64,000 bases of DNA from Avedoeria sp964651245 (GCA_964651245.1 CAZYVI010000016.1:1-64000), one strand, 5' to 3'. Numbered from the stretch's first letter, positions 51,792 to 61,808 are shown. A program made the numbers and translations. Notes: a model not told the origin generated them from the letters alone.

Positions 51792-54176
51792 GTGACGACG
51801 CCTTCCAAGCTGCCGCGCATGACGCCACCGCGCCGCCGCTGGCGACCGCCCCGGCTGACGTGGTGGCCCGCGGCGAAGCGACACGCCCCGTCGACGACGG
51901 CCGCGCCGGCGCCGCCGCCCGCCGCAGTGGGCGCCGAGCGCGCGGCCGCGCCCACCGTGTCCAGCGCCGGGCCCGCGGCGCCGCCGGCCGTCGCCGCACC
52001 CTCGGCGGCGGTCGGCGACGCGTGGCCGCAGGCCACAGCAGCAGGCGTGCGGAGCTGGCCGCGGCTTTCGACGCCGGCCGCCCGCCGCGCTGCGGCCGCC
52101 ACGGCTGCGCTGGCTCTCGCGCTGTGGGCACAGGCCACGATCGAGCGGCGCCTCGTCGCGCGCCAGGCGATCCTGGCCCTGCCCGTCGTCCTGCCGCTCG
52201 TCGGAATGACGGTTGCGTGGTGGTGGTCGCTGCGGGACGACGACCGCGCCGTGGCCGACGCGCCGATGCCCGTCGTCGCCGGGCCGGCTGCCGCGCCGGC
52301 GCGCCGGCGGGACGCGGCGATCGCGCTCGGCCTGCTGGCGCTGACGACCGTCGTCGCCCCGGCGCTGCCCGGACCGCTGTTCGCGTCGCTGGCGCTGATC
52401 CACTATCCCCTGGGCCCGACGAGCCCAGAGAACACGTTCACGGCGGTCGGCGCCGCGTTGTGGATCGTTGCGATCGTCCTCTACCTGCGGGCGGTCGCCG
52501 AGCGGCCGTCGGGTTGGGACGTCGGCGCCGTCGGCCGCTGGCTGCGGCGGCCGGAGGTGCGCGTCGTCTTCGGCCGCGAGGCGCTCGTCGTCGCCGCCGT
52601 GCTCGCCGTCGCCGCCGTCTACCGCTTCCACGACCTTGCGCTCGTGCCGCGCGCGATGACGAGCGACCACGTCGAGAAGCTCATCGACATCCACGAGCTG
52701 ACCGGCGGCCAGGCCCGCGCCTTCTTCTGGCGCAACACTGGGCGCGAGCTGTTCCAGTTCTATTGGACGGCGCTCTTCGTCTGGCTGGGCGGGCTGCCGG
52801 TGTCGTTCCTCACGCAGAAGATCGCGATGGCGACGCTGAGCGTCATCGCGATCACCTTCACCTACGGCCTGGGCCGCCGCGTCGCCGGCCCGGCGGTCGG
52901 CGCGGCCGCGGCGTTGGCGCTGGCGCTGTGCCCGTGGGACGTCCAGATCACCCGCGTGGCGCTGCGGTACGAGCTCTCGGCCGTGTTCGCCGGCCTGTCG
53001 CTGTGGCTCCTGGTACGGGCGCTGCAGCTGGGAACGCGCAACAGCTGGCTGGCATGCGGCGCGGCCATGGCCGTCGGCCTGCACGGCTACACCGGCTTTC
53101 GGCCGATCCTGTTGGCCGCGCTGGCCCTGGTGGCGCTGCGCCTGGGCTATGACGCGGCGGCCCGCCGGCGATCCGGCGTCGCGGCGCCCGCCGGGCTCTG
53201 GCGGGTCCTCGCCGGCCATGTCGTCGCGACGGCGGGTCTTGGGCTGCTGCTGCTCGCGCCGCTCCTGCGCTACGCCGTCGACCAGCCCGGCCTCTTCCTG
53301 GAGCGGGCCCTGACGCGCACGACCGGCGTCGAGCAGGCGCTCGCCAACCCGCCGCTCGTGCAGTTTGCGATCAACATGCGCCAGGCGCTGCTCATGTTCA
53401 ACGTCCTGGGCGACAGCGCCTGGCTCGTCAACCCGGCCGGCCGCGTCGCGCTCGAGACGGCTGGGGCGGCGCTGTTCCTCCTCGGCGTCGTCACGGCCGC
53501 CTGGCGGGCGCGGCGCGGCGACTGGCGGGGCGCGGCACTGCTGGCCACCGTGCCGCTCATGCTGACCGCGGCGGCGATGGCGCTGGCGTTCCCCAACGAG
53601 GTGCCGCACCTGGCCCGCTCGGCCGGCGCGCTGCCGGCGGTGGCCGTCCTCGTGGCCCTGCCGCTCGGCGAGATCGCCCGACGGTACCAGGGCGCCGCCG
53701 GTCGGACCGGCCGGATCGCGGCGCTCGTCGTCGCCGCCGCCCTGTTCGTCGGGATGGGGCGCAACACCTGGCGGCGCTACTACAACGAGTACCGGCCGCA
53801 GTACAACGGCTCGACCCACAACACGTTCGAGGGCGCCGAGGTGGCGCGCGGCTTCATCGCCCTCGGCGGCGACCTCGACCACGTCTACCTCGTCGGCTGG
53901 TCGGACGGCTGGGACTACCGGGCGATCGGCGTCGAGCTGGGCGACTTCGACTACGCCGGGCTGCTGTGGGGTCGGGAGGCGGACGGATCCGACGCCGTCG
54001 ACCAGGCCGCCGCCCATGTCGACGACCCGGCGGCCAAGCTCTACATCGTGGCAGGTCCCCGCACCGAGGCCAACGTCGACGCGCTGCGCACGTTGTTCCC
54101 CGCGGCGGTGGTCGTCGCCCACCCGCGCCGCGACGTCGGCGAGGCGTTCACGACCGTCTACGTCCCGGCGCGCTGA
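51792..54176 (+). CDS. GT39-like polytopic membrane glycosyltransferase
   Basis: The 794-residue protein starts at a GTG with GGAGGA just upstream. About 85 residues of disordered Ala/Pro/Thr-rich cytoplasmic sequence precede some 13 membrane segments. After the fourth, an acidic extracytoplasmic loop AMTSDHVEKLIDIHEL and FFWRNTGRELFQFYW (about 290-330) occupies the place of the catalytic loop in PMT/ArnT-like GT-C enzymes. YGLGRRVAGPAVG, CPWDVQITRVALRYE and GLHGYTGFRPIL also fit the family. The last 130 residues form a soluble outer domain. It probably moves a sugar from a lipid phosphate to an exported acceptor; the substrate is unknown. Confidence 0.85.
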   Translation: MTTPSKLPRMTPPRRRWRPPRLTWWPAAKRHAPSTTAAPAPPPAAVGAERAAAPTVSSAGPAAPPAVAAPSAAVGDAWPQATAAGVRSWPRLSTPAARRAAAATAALALALWAQATIERRLVARQAILALPVVLPLVGMTVAWWWSLRDDDRAVADAPMPVVAGPAAAPARRRDAAIALGLLALTTVVAPALPGPLFASLALIHYPLGPTSPENTFTAVGAALWIVAIVLYLRAVAERPSGWDVGAVGRWLRRPEVRVVFGREALVVAAVLAVAAVYRFHDLALVPRAMTSDHVEKLIDIHELTGGQARAFFWRNTGRELFQFYWTALFVWLGGLPVSFLTQKIAMATLSVIAITFTYGLGRRVAGPAVGAAAALALALCPWDVQITRVALRYELSAVFAGLSLWLLVRALQLGTRNSWLACGAAMAVGLHGYTGFRPILLAALALVALRLGYDAAARRRSGVAAPAGLWRVLAGHVVATAGLGLLLLAPLLRYAVDQPGLFLERALTRTTGVEQALANPPLVQFAINMRQALLMFNVLGDSAWLVNPAGRVALETAGAALFLLGVVTAAWRARRGDWRGAALLATVPLMLTAAAMALAFPNEVPHLARSAGALPAVAVLVALPLGEIARRYQGAAGRTGRIAALVVAAALFVGMGRNTWRRYYNEYRPQYNGSTHNTFEGAEVARGFIALGGDLDHVYLVGWSDGWDYRAIGVELGDFDYAGLLWGREADGSDAVDQAAAHVDDPAAKLYIVAGPRTEANVDALRTLFPAAVVVAHPRRDVGEAFTTVYVPAR

Positions 54177-54187
54177 GCCGAGCGTGC

Positions 54188-54193
54188 TATACT
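54188..54193 (+). promoter_or_regulatory. -10 box of the sucCD operon
   Basis: TATACT, 96 bp before the sucC ATG and 12 bp after the previous stop; no clear -35 box. Confidence 0.45.
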
Positions 54194-54289
54194 CGCCCGC
54201 GGCCCGCGCCGGATCGTCGCGCGGGCCACGACATGTCCCACGCCGGGCCGAGGGGCTTCCCGTCGGCCCGCGGTAGCGAGCGAGGCACG

Positions 54290-55435
54290 ATGGATCTTCT
54301 CGAGTACCAGGCCAAGCGCCTCTTCGACGCGCACGGCATCCCGATCAAGCGCGGCGACGTCGCCCGCACGCCCGAGGAGGCGCGCGCGGTGGCGGCGCGC
54401 CTGGGCGGCCGCGTCGTCGTCAAGGCCCAGGTCCTGACCGGCGGCCGCGGCAAGGCCGGCGGCGTGAAGCTGGCGTCCTCGCCGGACGAGGCCGCGGCCC
54501 GCGCCGCCGACATCCTCGGCCTCGACATCCGCGGCCATACGGTGCGGCTCGTCCTCGTCGACCCGGCGGTCGACATCGACCGCGAGATCTACGTGGCCGT
54601 GACGCTCGACCGCACCGCGCGGCGGGCGCTGATCATGGCCTCGGCCGAGGGCGGCGTCGACATCGAGACGGTGGCGGCCGAGAAGCCCGAGGCGATCCGG
54701 CGCGTCCACGTCGACCCGGCCGTCGGGCTGCAGCCGTACCAGGTGCGCCAGCTGGCGTTCGGGATCGGACTTCCGCAGCCGCTGCACGCCGCGTTCGGCG
54801 ACGTCGTGACGCGCCTCTTCCGCGTCTTCGAGGCGGCCGACGCGACGCTGGCCGAGATCAACCCGCTGATCGTCACGCCCGCCGGCGAGGTGATCGCCTT
54901 GGACGGCAAGGTGACGATCGACAACAGCGCGCTCTTCCGCCAACCCGAGCGCGCCGCCGAGCGCAGCGACGCCGAGCTGACCGACGCCGAGCGCGCCGCC
55001 CGCGACGCCGGCTTGAACTACGTCGACCTCGACGGCTCGATCGGCTGCTTGGTGAACGGCGCCGGCCTGGCGATGGCGACGATGGACGTCATCCAGCTGT
55101 TCGGCGGCTCGCCGGCCAACTTCCTGGACATCGGCGGCGGGGCGCAGGCCGACAAGGTCGAGGCGGCGCTGCGGATCATCCTGGCCGATGCGCGCGTCCA
55201 GGCGGTGCTCATCAACATCTTCGGCGGCATCACGCGCGGCGACGAGGTGGCGCGCGGCATCGTCGCCGCGCTGGGCAACATCGCCACCGACGTGCCGTTC
55301 GTGGTGCGCATCGTCGGCACGAACGCCGAGGCGGCGCAGGCGATCCTCGCCGACGCCCAGCTGCACTCCGGCGCTACGCTGGCCGAAGCCGCCCGCACGG
55401 CCGTCGCGCTCGCCGCCGCACGGGGGGCCGCATGA
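54290..55435 (+). CDS. sucC: Succinyl-CoA synthetase (ADP-forming) beta subunit
   Basis: The 381-residue protein is close to the usual 385-390. It carries the ATP-grasp start MDLLEYQAKRLFDAHGIP, VVKAQVLTGGRGKAGGVK, LAEINPLIVTP with metal ligands, and LVNGAGLAMATMD plus NIFGGITR for the CoA-ligase part. It works with SucD in the TCA cycle, making ATP from succinyl-CoA. The ATG at 54290 has a GAGG motif upstream; the longer open frame back to 53966 lies in the previous gene. Its stop overlaps the sucD start (ATGA). Confidence 0.97.
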   Translation: MDLLEYQAKRLFDAHGIPIKRGDVARTPEEARAVAARLGGRVVVKAQVLTGGRGKAGGVKLASSPDEAAARAADILGLDIRGHTVRLVLVDPAVDIDREIYVAVTLDRTARRALIMASAEGGVDIETVAAEKPEAIRRVHVDPAVGLQPYQVRQLAFGIGLPQPLHAAFGDVVTRLFRVFEAADATLAEINPLIVTPAGEVIALDGKVTIDNSALFRQPERAAERSDAELTDAERAARDAGLNYVDLDGSIGCLVNGAGLAMATMDVIQLFGGSPANFLDIGGGAQADKVEAALRIILADARVQAVLINIFGGITRGDEVARGIVAALGNIATDVPFVVRIVGTNAEAAQAILADAQLHSGATLAEAARTAVALAAARGAA

Positions 55436-56316
55436 GCATCTACGTCGACGCTGCTTCGCGCGTGCTCGTCCAGGGCATCACGGGCCGCGAGGGTACGTTC
55501 CACACCACCCACATGGTCGCCAGCGGCACGAACGTCGTGGCCGGCGTCACGCCCGGCAAGGGCGGGCAGCCGATCGAGGGCGCGCTGGCCGGCGTGCCGG
55601 TGTTCGACACCGTCGCCGACGCCGTCGCCGCCACCGGCGCCAACGTCAGCTGCATCTTCGTGCCGGCCCGGTTCGCCGCCGACGCCGTGCTCGAGGCGGC
55701 CGACGCGCGGATCGGCGTCATCGTCACGATCACCGAGGGCGTGCCGGTCCACGACATGATCGCGGTCACGAACTCGGTCCGCAGCCGCGGCATCACGATG
55801 ATCGGCCCGAACTGTCCGGGCCTCATCTCGCCCGGCGGCGCCAAGGTCGGCATCATCCCGGCCTCGATCTGCACGCCGGGTCCGGTCGGCGTCGTCAGCC
55901 GCTCCGGCACGCTGACCTACGAGGTGCTGCACGCCCTGACCAGCCGCGGCATCGGCCAGACCACCGCCGTCGGCATCGGGGGCGACCCGGTGCAGGGCAC
56001 GAAGTTCGTCGACGTGCTGGACCGGTTCGAGAAGGATCCGGCGACCGAGCTGATCGTGATGATCGGCGAGATCGGCGGCACCGACGAGGAGGCGGCAGCG
56101 GCGTACGTGGCCGCCCACGTCACCAAGCCCGTCGTCGGCTTCATCGCCGGCCAGACGGCGCCGCCGGGCAAGACGATGGGGCACGCCGGCGCGATCATCG
56201 CCGGCGGCAAGGGCACGGCGGCGGAGAAGATCGCGGCGCTCCAGGCGGCCGGGATCGCCGTGGCCCGCCACCCCGACGAGATCGCCGAGCTGGTGGCGGC
56301 GCGGCTGGCCCGCTAG
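55432..56316 (+). CDS. sucD: Succinyl-CoA synthetase alpha subunit
   Basis: The 294-residue protein has the CoA-binding Rossmann domain (GITGREGTFHT), GPNCPGLISPG, VVSRSGTLTYE, the GGDPVQGT loop and the active-site His in GHAGAIIAGGKGTA (about 247) that is phosphorylated during catalysis. Length is normal. It overlaps sucC by four bases, so the subunits are made in a fixed ratio. Confidence 0.98.
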   Translation: MSIYVDAASRVLVQGITGREGTFHTTHMVASGTNVVAGVTPGKGGQPIEGALAGVPVFDTVADAVAATGANVSCIFVPARFAADAVLEAADARIGVIVTITEGVPVHDMIAVTNSVRSRGITMIGPNCPGLISPGGAKVGIIPASICTPGPVGVVSRSGTLTYEVLHALTSRGIGQTTAVGIGGDPVQGTKFVDVLDRFEKDPATELIVMIGEIGGTDEEAAAAYVAAHVTKPVVGFIAGQTAPPGKTMGHAGAIIAGGKGTAAEKIAALQAAGIAVARHPDEIAELVAARLAR

Positions 56317-56361
56317 CGCCCGCAGGCGCATCGGCGCCGCCGCGCCACGCGGCGCGCTACC

Positions 56362-57840
56362 ATGCGCGCCATGATGGATCCGCTGTCGGCGCTGCGGGCC
56401 ACGCTGGCCGGGCGCGGCGTGCCCGGCTGGTTGGTCGGCGGCGCGGTGCGCGACCGGCTGCTGGGCCGCGCCGCGCTCGACGTCGACGTCGTCGTGGCCG
56501 CCGGCGCCGTGGCGGCGGCGCGGGCCGTGGCCGCCGCGACCGGCGGCGCCTTCGTCCCGCTGTCGCCCGAGCGCGGCATCGCCCGCGTCGTCTGGCCGGG
56601 GCGCGACGGCGCCGCCGACGCCGTCCTCGACGTGACGGACTTTGTCGGCGGGGGGCTCGAGCGCGACCTGGCGGCGCGCGACTTCACCGTCAACGCCCTG
56701 GCCGTGCCGCTCGACGAGGTGCCGGATGCGACGAGCGGGTTGCGGCGCGAGACCGTCATCGACGTCGCCGGCGGCCTCGCCGACCTCGACGCGGGCCGCG
56801 TGCGCATGGTCGCCGCCGCGGCGTTCGACGCCGATCCGCTGCGCCTGCTGCGCGGCCAGCGCCTCGCCGCCGAGCTGGGCTTCGCGCTCGACGACGCCAC
56901 GTCCGCGGCGATCGCGGCGCGCGCGGCGTCGCTGCGGCGCCCCGCCGGCGAGCGCGTCCGCGACGAGCTGGCGCGGCTGCTGGCCGTCGACGACGCCGCC
57001 AACTGGGTTCGGCGCCTCGACGCGCTGGGCCTGCTGGCGGTCGTGCTGCCGGAGGTCACCGCCTGCCGCGATGTCGGTGGCGCGTCCCACGACGTGCTCG
57101 CGCATGCCCTGGCGGTGCTCGACGGCGCCTGCCGGCTGACGCGGCGGCTCGCCGGTGACGGCCGCGCCTCGGTCGCCGCCGCCGCCGACGCGGTGATCGA
57201 CGGCCGGCGGGCCGGCCTGGCCGACCACGCGGCGCAGCGGATCGGCGGGCGGCGCTGGGCCGTGTGGTGGCGGCTGGCGGCGCTGCTCCACGACATCGGC
57301 AAGCCGGCGACGGCGCACTGGGACGCGGCGGCGGCGCGCTGGCGCTACCTGGGCCACGATGCGGTCGGCGCCGAGCAGGTCGCGGGCGTGGCGCACCGCT
57401 TGCGCCTCGGCGCCGACGAGGCGGAGCGCATCACGGCCGTGGTGCGCCACCACCTGCGCCCGCTGGCGCTGGCCGACGATCCGCCGCCCAGCCGGCGGGC
57501 CGTCTACCGCTTCTTCCGCGCCACCGGTCCGGCCGGCGTCGACGTCGCCCTCCACGCCCTCGTCGACCGCGCCGCCAAGCCCGAGCCCGGCCACGCCGAC
57601 CTCGCGGCCGTGGCGGGCACGGTCGACGTCCTTCTGGCGGCCTGGTACGACGCCCCGGAGGTCGCCGTCGCTCCGCCGCCGCTGCTCGACGGCCGCGACG
57701 TCATGGCCCGCTTCGGCGTCGCGCCCGGACCGCGCCTGGGCGCGCTGCTGGCCGGCCTGCGCGAGGCGCAGGCGGCGGGCGAGGTCGGGACGATCGATGA
57801 AGCGTACGCTTGGATTGCGGACGCGGTCGGAAGCGGCTAG
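56362..57840 (+). CDS. cca: CCA-adding enzyme / polyA polymerase family nucleotidyltransferase with HD domain
   Basis: The 492-residue protein has the class II nucleotidyltransferase motif GWLVGGAVRDRLLGR (about 22) with catalytic DVDVV, ERDLAARDFTVNAL, the RNA-binding neck with DADPLRLLRGQRLAAELGF, and a C-terminal HD domain (LLHDIGKP, about 310; HH in VVRHHLRPL). This family adds CCA to tRNAs or A tails to RNA. The window's 25 tRNA genes encode no CCA, so a CCA-adding role is likely here. ATGs at 56362 and 56371/56374 are all possible starts. It lies 45 bp after sucD. Confidence 0.88.
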   Translation: MRAMMDPLSALRATLAGRGVPGWLVGGAVRDRLLGRAALDVDVVVAAGAVAAARAVAAATGGAFVPLSPERGIARVVWPGRDGAADAVLDVTDFVGGGLERDLAARDFTVNALAVPLDEVPDATSGLRRETVIDVAGGLADLDAGRVRMVAAAAFDADPLRLLRGQRLAAELGFALDDATSAAIAARAASLRRPAGERVRDELARLLAVDDAANWVRRLDALGLLAVVLPEVTACRDVGGASHDVLAHALAVLDGACRLTRRLAGDGRASVAAAADAVIDGRRAGLADHAAQRIGGRRWAVWWRLAALLHDIGKPATAHWDAAAARWRYLGHDAVGAEQVAGVAHRLRLGADEAERITAVVRHHLRPLALADDPPPSRRAVYRFFRATGPAGVDVALHALVDRAAKPEPGHADLAAVAGTVDVLLAAWYDAPEVAVAPPPLLDGRDVMARFGVAPGPRLGALLAGLREAQAAGEVGTIDEAYAWIADAVGSG

Positions 57841-57931
57841 CCTCCGCCGTCAAGCGATCGGGCGACTCGAGGTCGCTTCGGCCAGCGCGCGGCTCCCTCG
57901 CCGTCGCCACCCAACGCACGCGGAGTGTCCC

Positions 57932-59335
57932 ATGGCCCGCACATCTCGCTCGACGGCCCGACGACTCGTTGCGGCGCTCGCCCTCGGGCTGGCCGGGGCC
58001 GCAGGGGCCGCGACCGCCCACGCCGACGTCGCGCCGCCGCCGGCGGCGCCCGGAGCGGCGCTCGCTCCCGAGGCGACGACCCAGGTGCGGATGGTGCGCG
58101 AGCGGGTCGTCCTGACGATCACGTCCGGCGCGAGCTCCGACGCGGACGCGCAACGGGCCAGCGATCGGATGACCGGCTCCGTCGAGGCCGACTTCACGCT
58201 GCGCAACGAGGGCGACGCGCCCGAGACGATGGCGGTGCGCTTCCCGCTGTGGCGCGACGCGTACGAGGTGGCGCTGCCCGAGGGCTTCGAAGCCGAGGTC
58301 GACGGGCGCTCCGTCGGCGTCGACACCGTCGATGGCGACGGTGCGCCGATCGACGCATCCGCACCGGGCGAGCGCAGCGACCAAGGCTGGGCCGCGTTCG
58401 AGGTGACGTTCGCGCCGCGCACCGACACCCGCATCGTCGTCCGCTATGGCGTCGAGCCGACCGGCTACCCGCCGTACGGGACGTTCCGCTACGTGCTGGA
58501 CACCGGCGCCGCTTGGGCCGGGGTCATCGAGGCCGCCGAGGTCGTCGTGCGGCTGCCGTACGCCGTCGACCCGGCCAACGCCGCGCTCGATCCGGCCTCG
58601 ATGTGGGACACCGGCCCGCTGCCATCGGGCTTCGTGGTCGAGGGCACCGACGTCGTCTGGCGCTTCGCCGACCTCGAGCCGACGGAGGCCGACAACATCC
58701 GGCTGACGGTGTTGGCGCCGACGGTGTGGTCCGCCATCGTCGACGCCCGCGCCGCCGCGGCGGCCGAGCCGGAGCCGACGGCGGCGTCGCAGCTGGCGCT
58801 GGCCCGCGCGCTGGCGGCCGGCGTCTACACGAGCCGCGACGTCGGCGTCGTCTCGATCGCCGACAGCGGAGCCTTGGCCGACGAGGCGATGGCGGCCTTC
58901 GCGCGTGCCCAGGAGCTCGCGCCCGACGACCCCGAGACCCTCGTCCACTACGCCCTGTTCGCGGGCGGCGTCGACAGCGCGCTCTTGTACGGCGACCTGA
59001 GGGCCGAGACGCGCGACGTGATCGAGCGGGCCCTGGCGGCGGCGCCAGACGACGAGCGCTTGACGGGTGTGCGCGATGCGCGCGAGTGGTTCCTGCGCGC
59101 GAGCCCGACCTGGACGGCCGATGCCGCGGCGCACGCAGCAGCAGCGGCGGACGCCGAGGCGCAACCGACTTCGACGGGCGCGCCCCTACCGCTCGTCGCC
59201 GCGACGGCGCCGCCCGACGGGGACGCCCCGGCCGGGCGATCGCTGCCGGTGACGACGCTGGGCGCGGGCCTGGTCGCGCTGCTCGTCGTCGCCGTCCTCG
59301 CGTTGCTGCCGTTCCGCCGCCGTCGCGGGCGCTAG
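57932..59335 (+). CDS. Secreted, C-terminally membrane-anchored protein of unknown function
   Basis: The 467-residue protein starts at the ATG at 57932. A signal peptide (to about 33, AHA) precedes a beta-rich domain (about 50-270; SVEADFTLRNEGDAPETMAVRFPLW) and a helical TPR-like stretch (about 280-390; LARALAAGVYTSRD, AFARAQELAPDDPETLVHYA). A short linker and one membrane segment (about 440-460) with an RRRRGR cytoplasmic tail follow. The layout is that of a cell-surface protein held by its C-terminus. I do not recognise the family. Convergent with the next gene, with only seven bases between stops. Confidence 0.75.
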   Translation: MARTSRSTARRLVAALALGLAGAAGAATAHADVAPPPAAPGAALAPEATTQVRMVRERVVLTITSGASSDADAQRASDRMTGSVEADFTLRNEGDAPETMAVRFPLWRDAYEVALPEGFEAEVDGRSVGVDTVDGDGAPIDASAPGERSDQGWAAFEVTFAPRTDTRIVVRYGVEPTGYPPYGTFRYVLDTGAAWAGVIEAAEVVVRLPYAVDPANAALDPASMWDTGPLPSGFVVEGTDVVWRFADLEPTEADNIRLTVLAPTVWSAIVDARAAAAAEPEPTAASQLALARALAAGVYTSRDVGVVSIADSGALADEAMAAFARAQELAPDDPETLVHYALFAGGVDSALLYGDLRAETRDVIERALAAAPDDERLTGVRDAREWFLRASPTWTADAAAHAAAAADAEAQPTSTGAPLPLVAATAPPDGDAPAGRSLPVTTLGAGLVALLVVAVLALLPFRRRRGR

Positions 59336-59342
59336 CGGCCCG

Positions 59343-60164
59343 TCAGGCGCGGATCACCCTCCGCCGGGCGACGACGACGAGCGTCATCCCGCGCTCGAGG
59401 CGCCGAAAGACGCGGTCGACGCGCAGCAGCCACGGCATGACGCGGGCATAGGCGCGGTAGGGCAGGCTGTCGCCGATCGCGCCGAAGGTGTGGGCGCGAC
59501 CGCTGCGCCGCAGCCATCGATCGTAGCCGCGCATGACCAGCCGCTGGAACGGGAAGCCCTCGGTCCCGATCTCGACGACGTCGAAGTCCCACAGCAGCCG
59601 CCGCAGCTCGTCGGCCGTGAAGCGTGTGACGTGGCCGGCGTAGTCGTCCATCGCCGTCCAGAGGCGGCGGTCGTGGGGGGTGGTGAGGATCAGGACGCCG
59701 CCGGGCCGGAGCACCTGGCGGGCGTACTCGACGACCCGCTCGGGCGCCTCGACGTGCTCGATCACCTCGCTGCAGACGGCCAGCCCGAACCGGCCGACCC
59801 ACTCGGCCGGCGGCGCGGCGGTGGCGTCGCCCACGCGGAACGCGGCCCGTCCCTCCAGCCCCTCGGCCGCCGCCGTCGCCGACGCCAGCGCCACGGCGCG
59901 ATCGGACGGGTCGACGCCGTGGACGGCGTAGCCGGCGCGCGCCAGCGCCAGCGACGTTCGCCCGACGCCGCAGCCGATGTCGACCGCCGCCGCGTCGCGC
60001 CCGGCGGCGACGGCGGCCGGCGCGTCCGGCAGCGGCGCGTGGCGGCGCGCCAGGGCCACAATCGTGCGGGTGAGGTGGCGCAGGAGCGGGTCGCGGTGCT
60101 GGCTGTCGAGCAGGGCCGCCGTCGGCGCGTCGTAGATCGCCATGTGCCCGACGGACTGCGTCAT
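59343..60164 (-). CDS. SAM-dependent methyltransferase
   Basis: The 273-residue protein has VDIGCGVGRTSLALARAGY (about 68), the acidic GVDPSDR, LAVCSEVIEHVEAP and LRPGGVLILTTPHD, typical class I motifs of the UbiG/Methyltransf_11 group. The C-terminal third (about 190-270) is specific and contains RLVMRGYDRWLRR. The start overlaps the pdxT stop by four bases, so it is the third gene of the pdxS operon. A role in vitamin B6 metabolism is not implied; the substrate is unknown. Confidence 0.88.
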   Translation of the reverse strand: MTQSVGHMAIYDAPTAALLDSQHRDPLLRHLTRTIVALARRHAPLPDAPAAVAAGRDAAAVDIGCGVGRTSLALARAGYAVHGVDPSDRAVALASATAAAEGLEGRAAFRVGDATAAPPAEWVGRFGLAVCSEVIEHVEAPERVVEYARQVLRPGGVLILTTPHDRRLWTAMDDYAGHVTRFTADELRRLLWDFDVVEIGTEGFPFQRLVMRGYDRWLRRSGRAHTFGAIGDSLPYRAYARVMPWLLRVDRVFRRLERGMTLVVVARRRVIRA

Positions 60165-60790
60165 CGCCCGTCTCCGGCGGCCGCGGTGCTCGCCGCGATG
60201 TCCGCCGCGGGCGCGCCGTGGGCCTGGCACAGCGCCACGAACAGGCGGTGGAGCCGGTCGTCGCCGGTCAGCTCGGGGTGGAACGCCGTCGCCAGCAGCC
60301 GCCCCTGCCGCACCGCGACGATCCGCCCGTCGTCGAGCGTCGCCAGGACCTCGACGGTCGGACCGGCGTGGCGAACGGCCGGGGCGCGGATGAACACGGC
60401 CCGGAACGGCCCGCCGGGCAGGCCGGCGATCACCAGGTCCGTCTCGAACGAGAACACCTGCGGGCCGAACGCGTTGCGGTCGACCGCGACGTCGAGGCCG
60501 CCGACGAGCGGCTGCGGGTGGCCGGCGTCGCGGGCGAGCAGGACGAGGCCGGCGCACGTGCCCCAGACGGCGCCGCCGTGCTCGACATAACGACGCAGGG
60601 CATCGAGGACCCCGTCCTCGCGCGCCACGAGCCCGATCGCCGTCGACTCGCCACCCGGGAGGACCACACCGTCGAGTCCGTCGAGGTCGGCTGGGCGGCG
60701 GACGAGCCGGACCTCGGCGCCGCAGCGGCGCAGGGCGGCGGCGTGCTCGGTCACGTCGCCCTGGATGGCCAGCACGCCGACGGTCGTCAC
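60161..60790 (-). CDS. pdxT: Pyridoxal 5'-phosphate synthase glutaminase subunit PdxT
   Basis: The 209-residue class I glutaminase supplies ammonia to PdxS. It has GVLAIQGDVTEH at the N-terminus, GGESTAIG, the nucleophile Cys in GTCAGLVLLA (about 81) and the catalytic His-Glu in FHPELTGD (about 173). The start is a GTG at 60790 that overlaps the pdxS stop by four bases. Length is standard. Confidence 0.97.
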   Translation of the reverse strand: MTTVGVLAIQGDVTEHAAALRRCGAEVRLVRRPADLDGLDGVVLPGGESTAIGLVAREDGVLDALRRYVEHGGAVWGTCAGLVLLARDAGHPQPLVGGLDVAVDRNAFGPQVFSFETDLVIAGLPGGPFRAVFIRAPAVRHAGPTVEVLATLDDGRIVAVRQGRLLATAFHPELTGDDRLHRLFVALCQAHGAPAADIAASTAAAGDGR

Positions 60791-61674
60791 CAGCCGCGCT
60801 CCGCCAGGCGCTCGGCGGCGGCGATGTCGGCCACCTGGCGGCCGCGCATCGGGGCGCCGATGCCGCGGCTCACCTCGACCAGGACGGCCGGATCGTCGAA
60901 GTGCGCCGTGGCGCGGACGATGGCCCGCGCCGCCTGGGCGGGTTGCTCGCTCTTGAAGATGCCCGAGCCGACGAACACGCCATCGACCCCCAGCTGCATC
61001 ATGAGCGCCGCGTCGGCCGGCGTCGCCACGCCGCCGGCGGCGAAGTTCACGACCGGCAGCTGGCCGCTCGCGGCGACGCCGCGGATGAGCTCCAGCGGCG
61101 CGCCGAGGTCCTTGGCGGCGCCGACGAGCTGCTCGGCGCCGAGCGTCGTCAGGCGGCGCATCTCGCCGACCACCGCCCGGGCGTGGCGCACGGCCTCGAC
61201 GATGTCGCCCGTGCCGGCTTCGCCCTTGGTCCGGATCATCGCCGCGCCCTCGCCGATCCGGCGCAGCGCCTCGCCGAGGTTGCGGCAGCCGCAGACGAAC
61301 GGCACCGTAAACGCGTGCTTGTCGATGTGGTGGGCCTCGTCGGCCGGCGTGAGCACCTCGCTCTCGTCGATATAGTCGACGCCGAGCTGCTGCAGGATCT
61401 GGGCCTCGACGAAGTGCCCGATGCGGGCCTTGGCCATCACCGGGATCGTGACCGTCCGGACGATCTCCTCGATCTTCTCGATCGCCGCCATACGCGCCAC
61501 GCCGCCCTCGGCGCGGATGTCGGCCGGCACGCGCTCGAGCGCCATCACGGCCACGGCGCCGGCGTCCTCGGCGATCTTGGCCTGTTCGGCGGTGGTGACG
61601 TCCATGATGACGCCGCCCTTGAGCATCTGCGCCATGCCGGTCTTGACCCGCCACGTTCCGGTCTCGCGCTCCAC
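60787..61674 (-). CDS. pdxS: Pyridoxal 5'-phosphate synthase subunit PdxS
   Basis: The 295-residue barrel protein makes PLP from ribose 5-phosphate, glyceraldehyde 3-phosphate and ammonia. It has MAQMLKGGVIMDVTTAEQA, the active-site lysines in PVMAKARIGH and MIRTKGEAGTG, and DYIDESEVLTPAD. The GTG at 61674 follows AGGAGG with an eight-base gap and gives the normal length; an in-frame upstream extension to 61887 is not used. pdxS, pdxT and the methyltransferase are coupled by overlaps. Confidence 0.98.
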   Translation of the reverse strand: MERETGTWRVKTGMAQMLKGGVIMDVTTAEQAKIAEDAGAVAVMALERVPADIRAEGGVARMAAIEKIEEIVRTVTIPVMAKARIGHFVEAQILQQLGVDYIDESEVLTPADEAHHIDKHAFTVPFVCGCRNLGEALRRIGEGAAMIRTKGEAGTGDIVEAVRHARAVVGEMRRLTTLGAEQLVGAAKDLGAPLELIRGVAASGQLPVVNFAAGGVATPADAALMMQLGVDGVFVGSGIFKSEQPAQAARAIVRATAHFDDPAVLVEVSRGIGAPMRGRQVADIAAAERLAERGW

Positions 61675-61808
61675 CGTGCCGCCCTCCTGTCTCGCAGACC
61701 CGCGTCGCCCGCGGCGCCGCCCGAACGCCGGCCGATCGATCACGGCGCGGCCGGTCGCGCCAAGTGTGCCACGCCGCCGCTCCGCGGCCCAAGCTACGGC
61801 GCGGACGC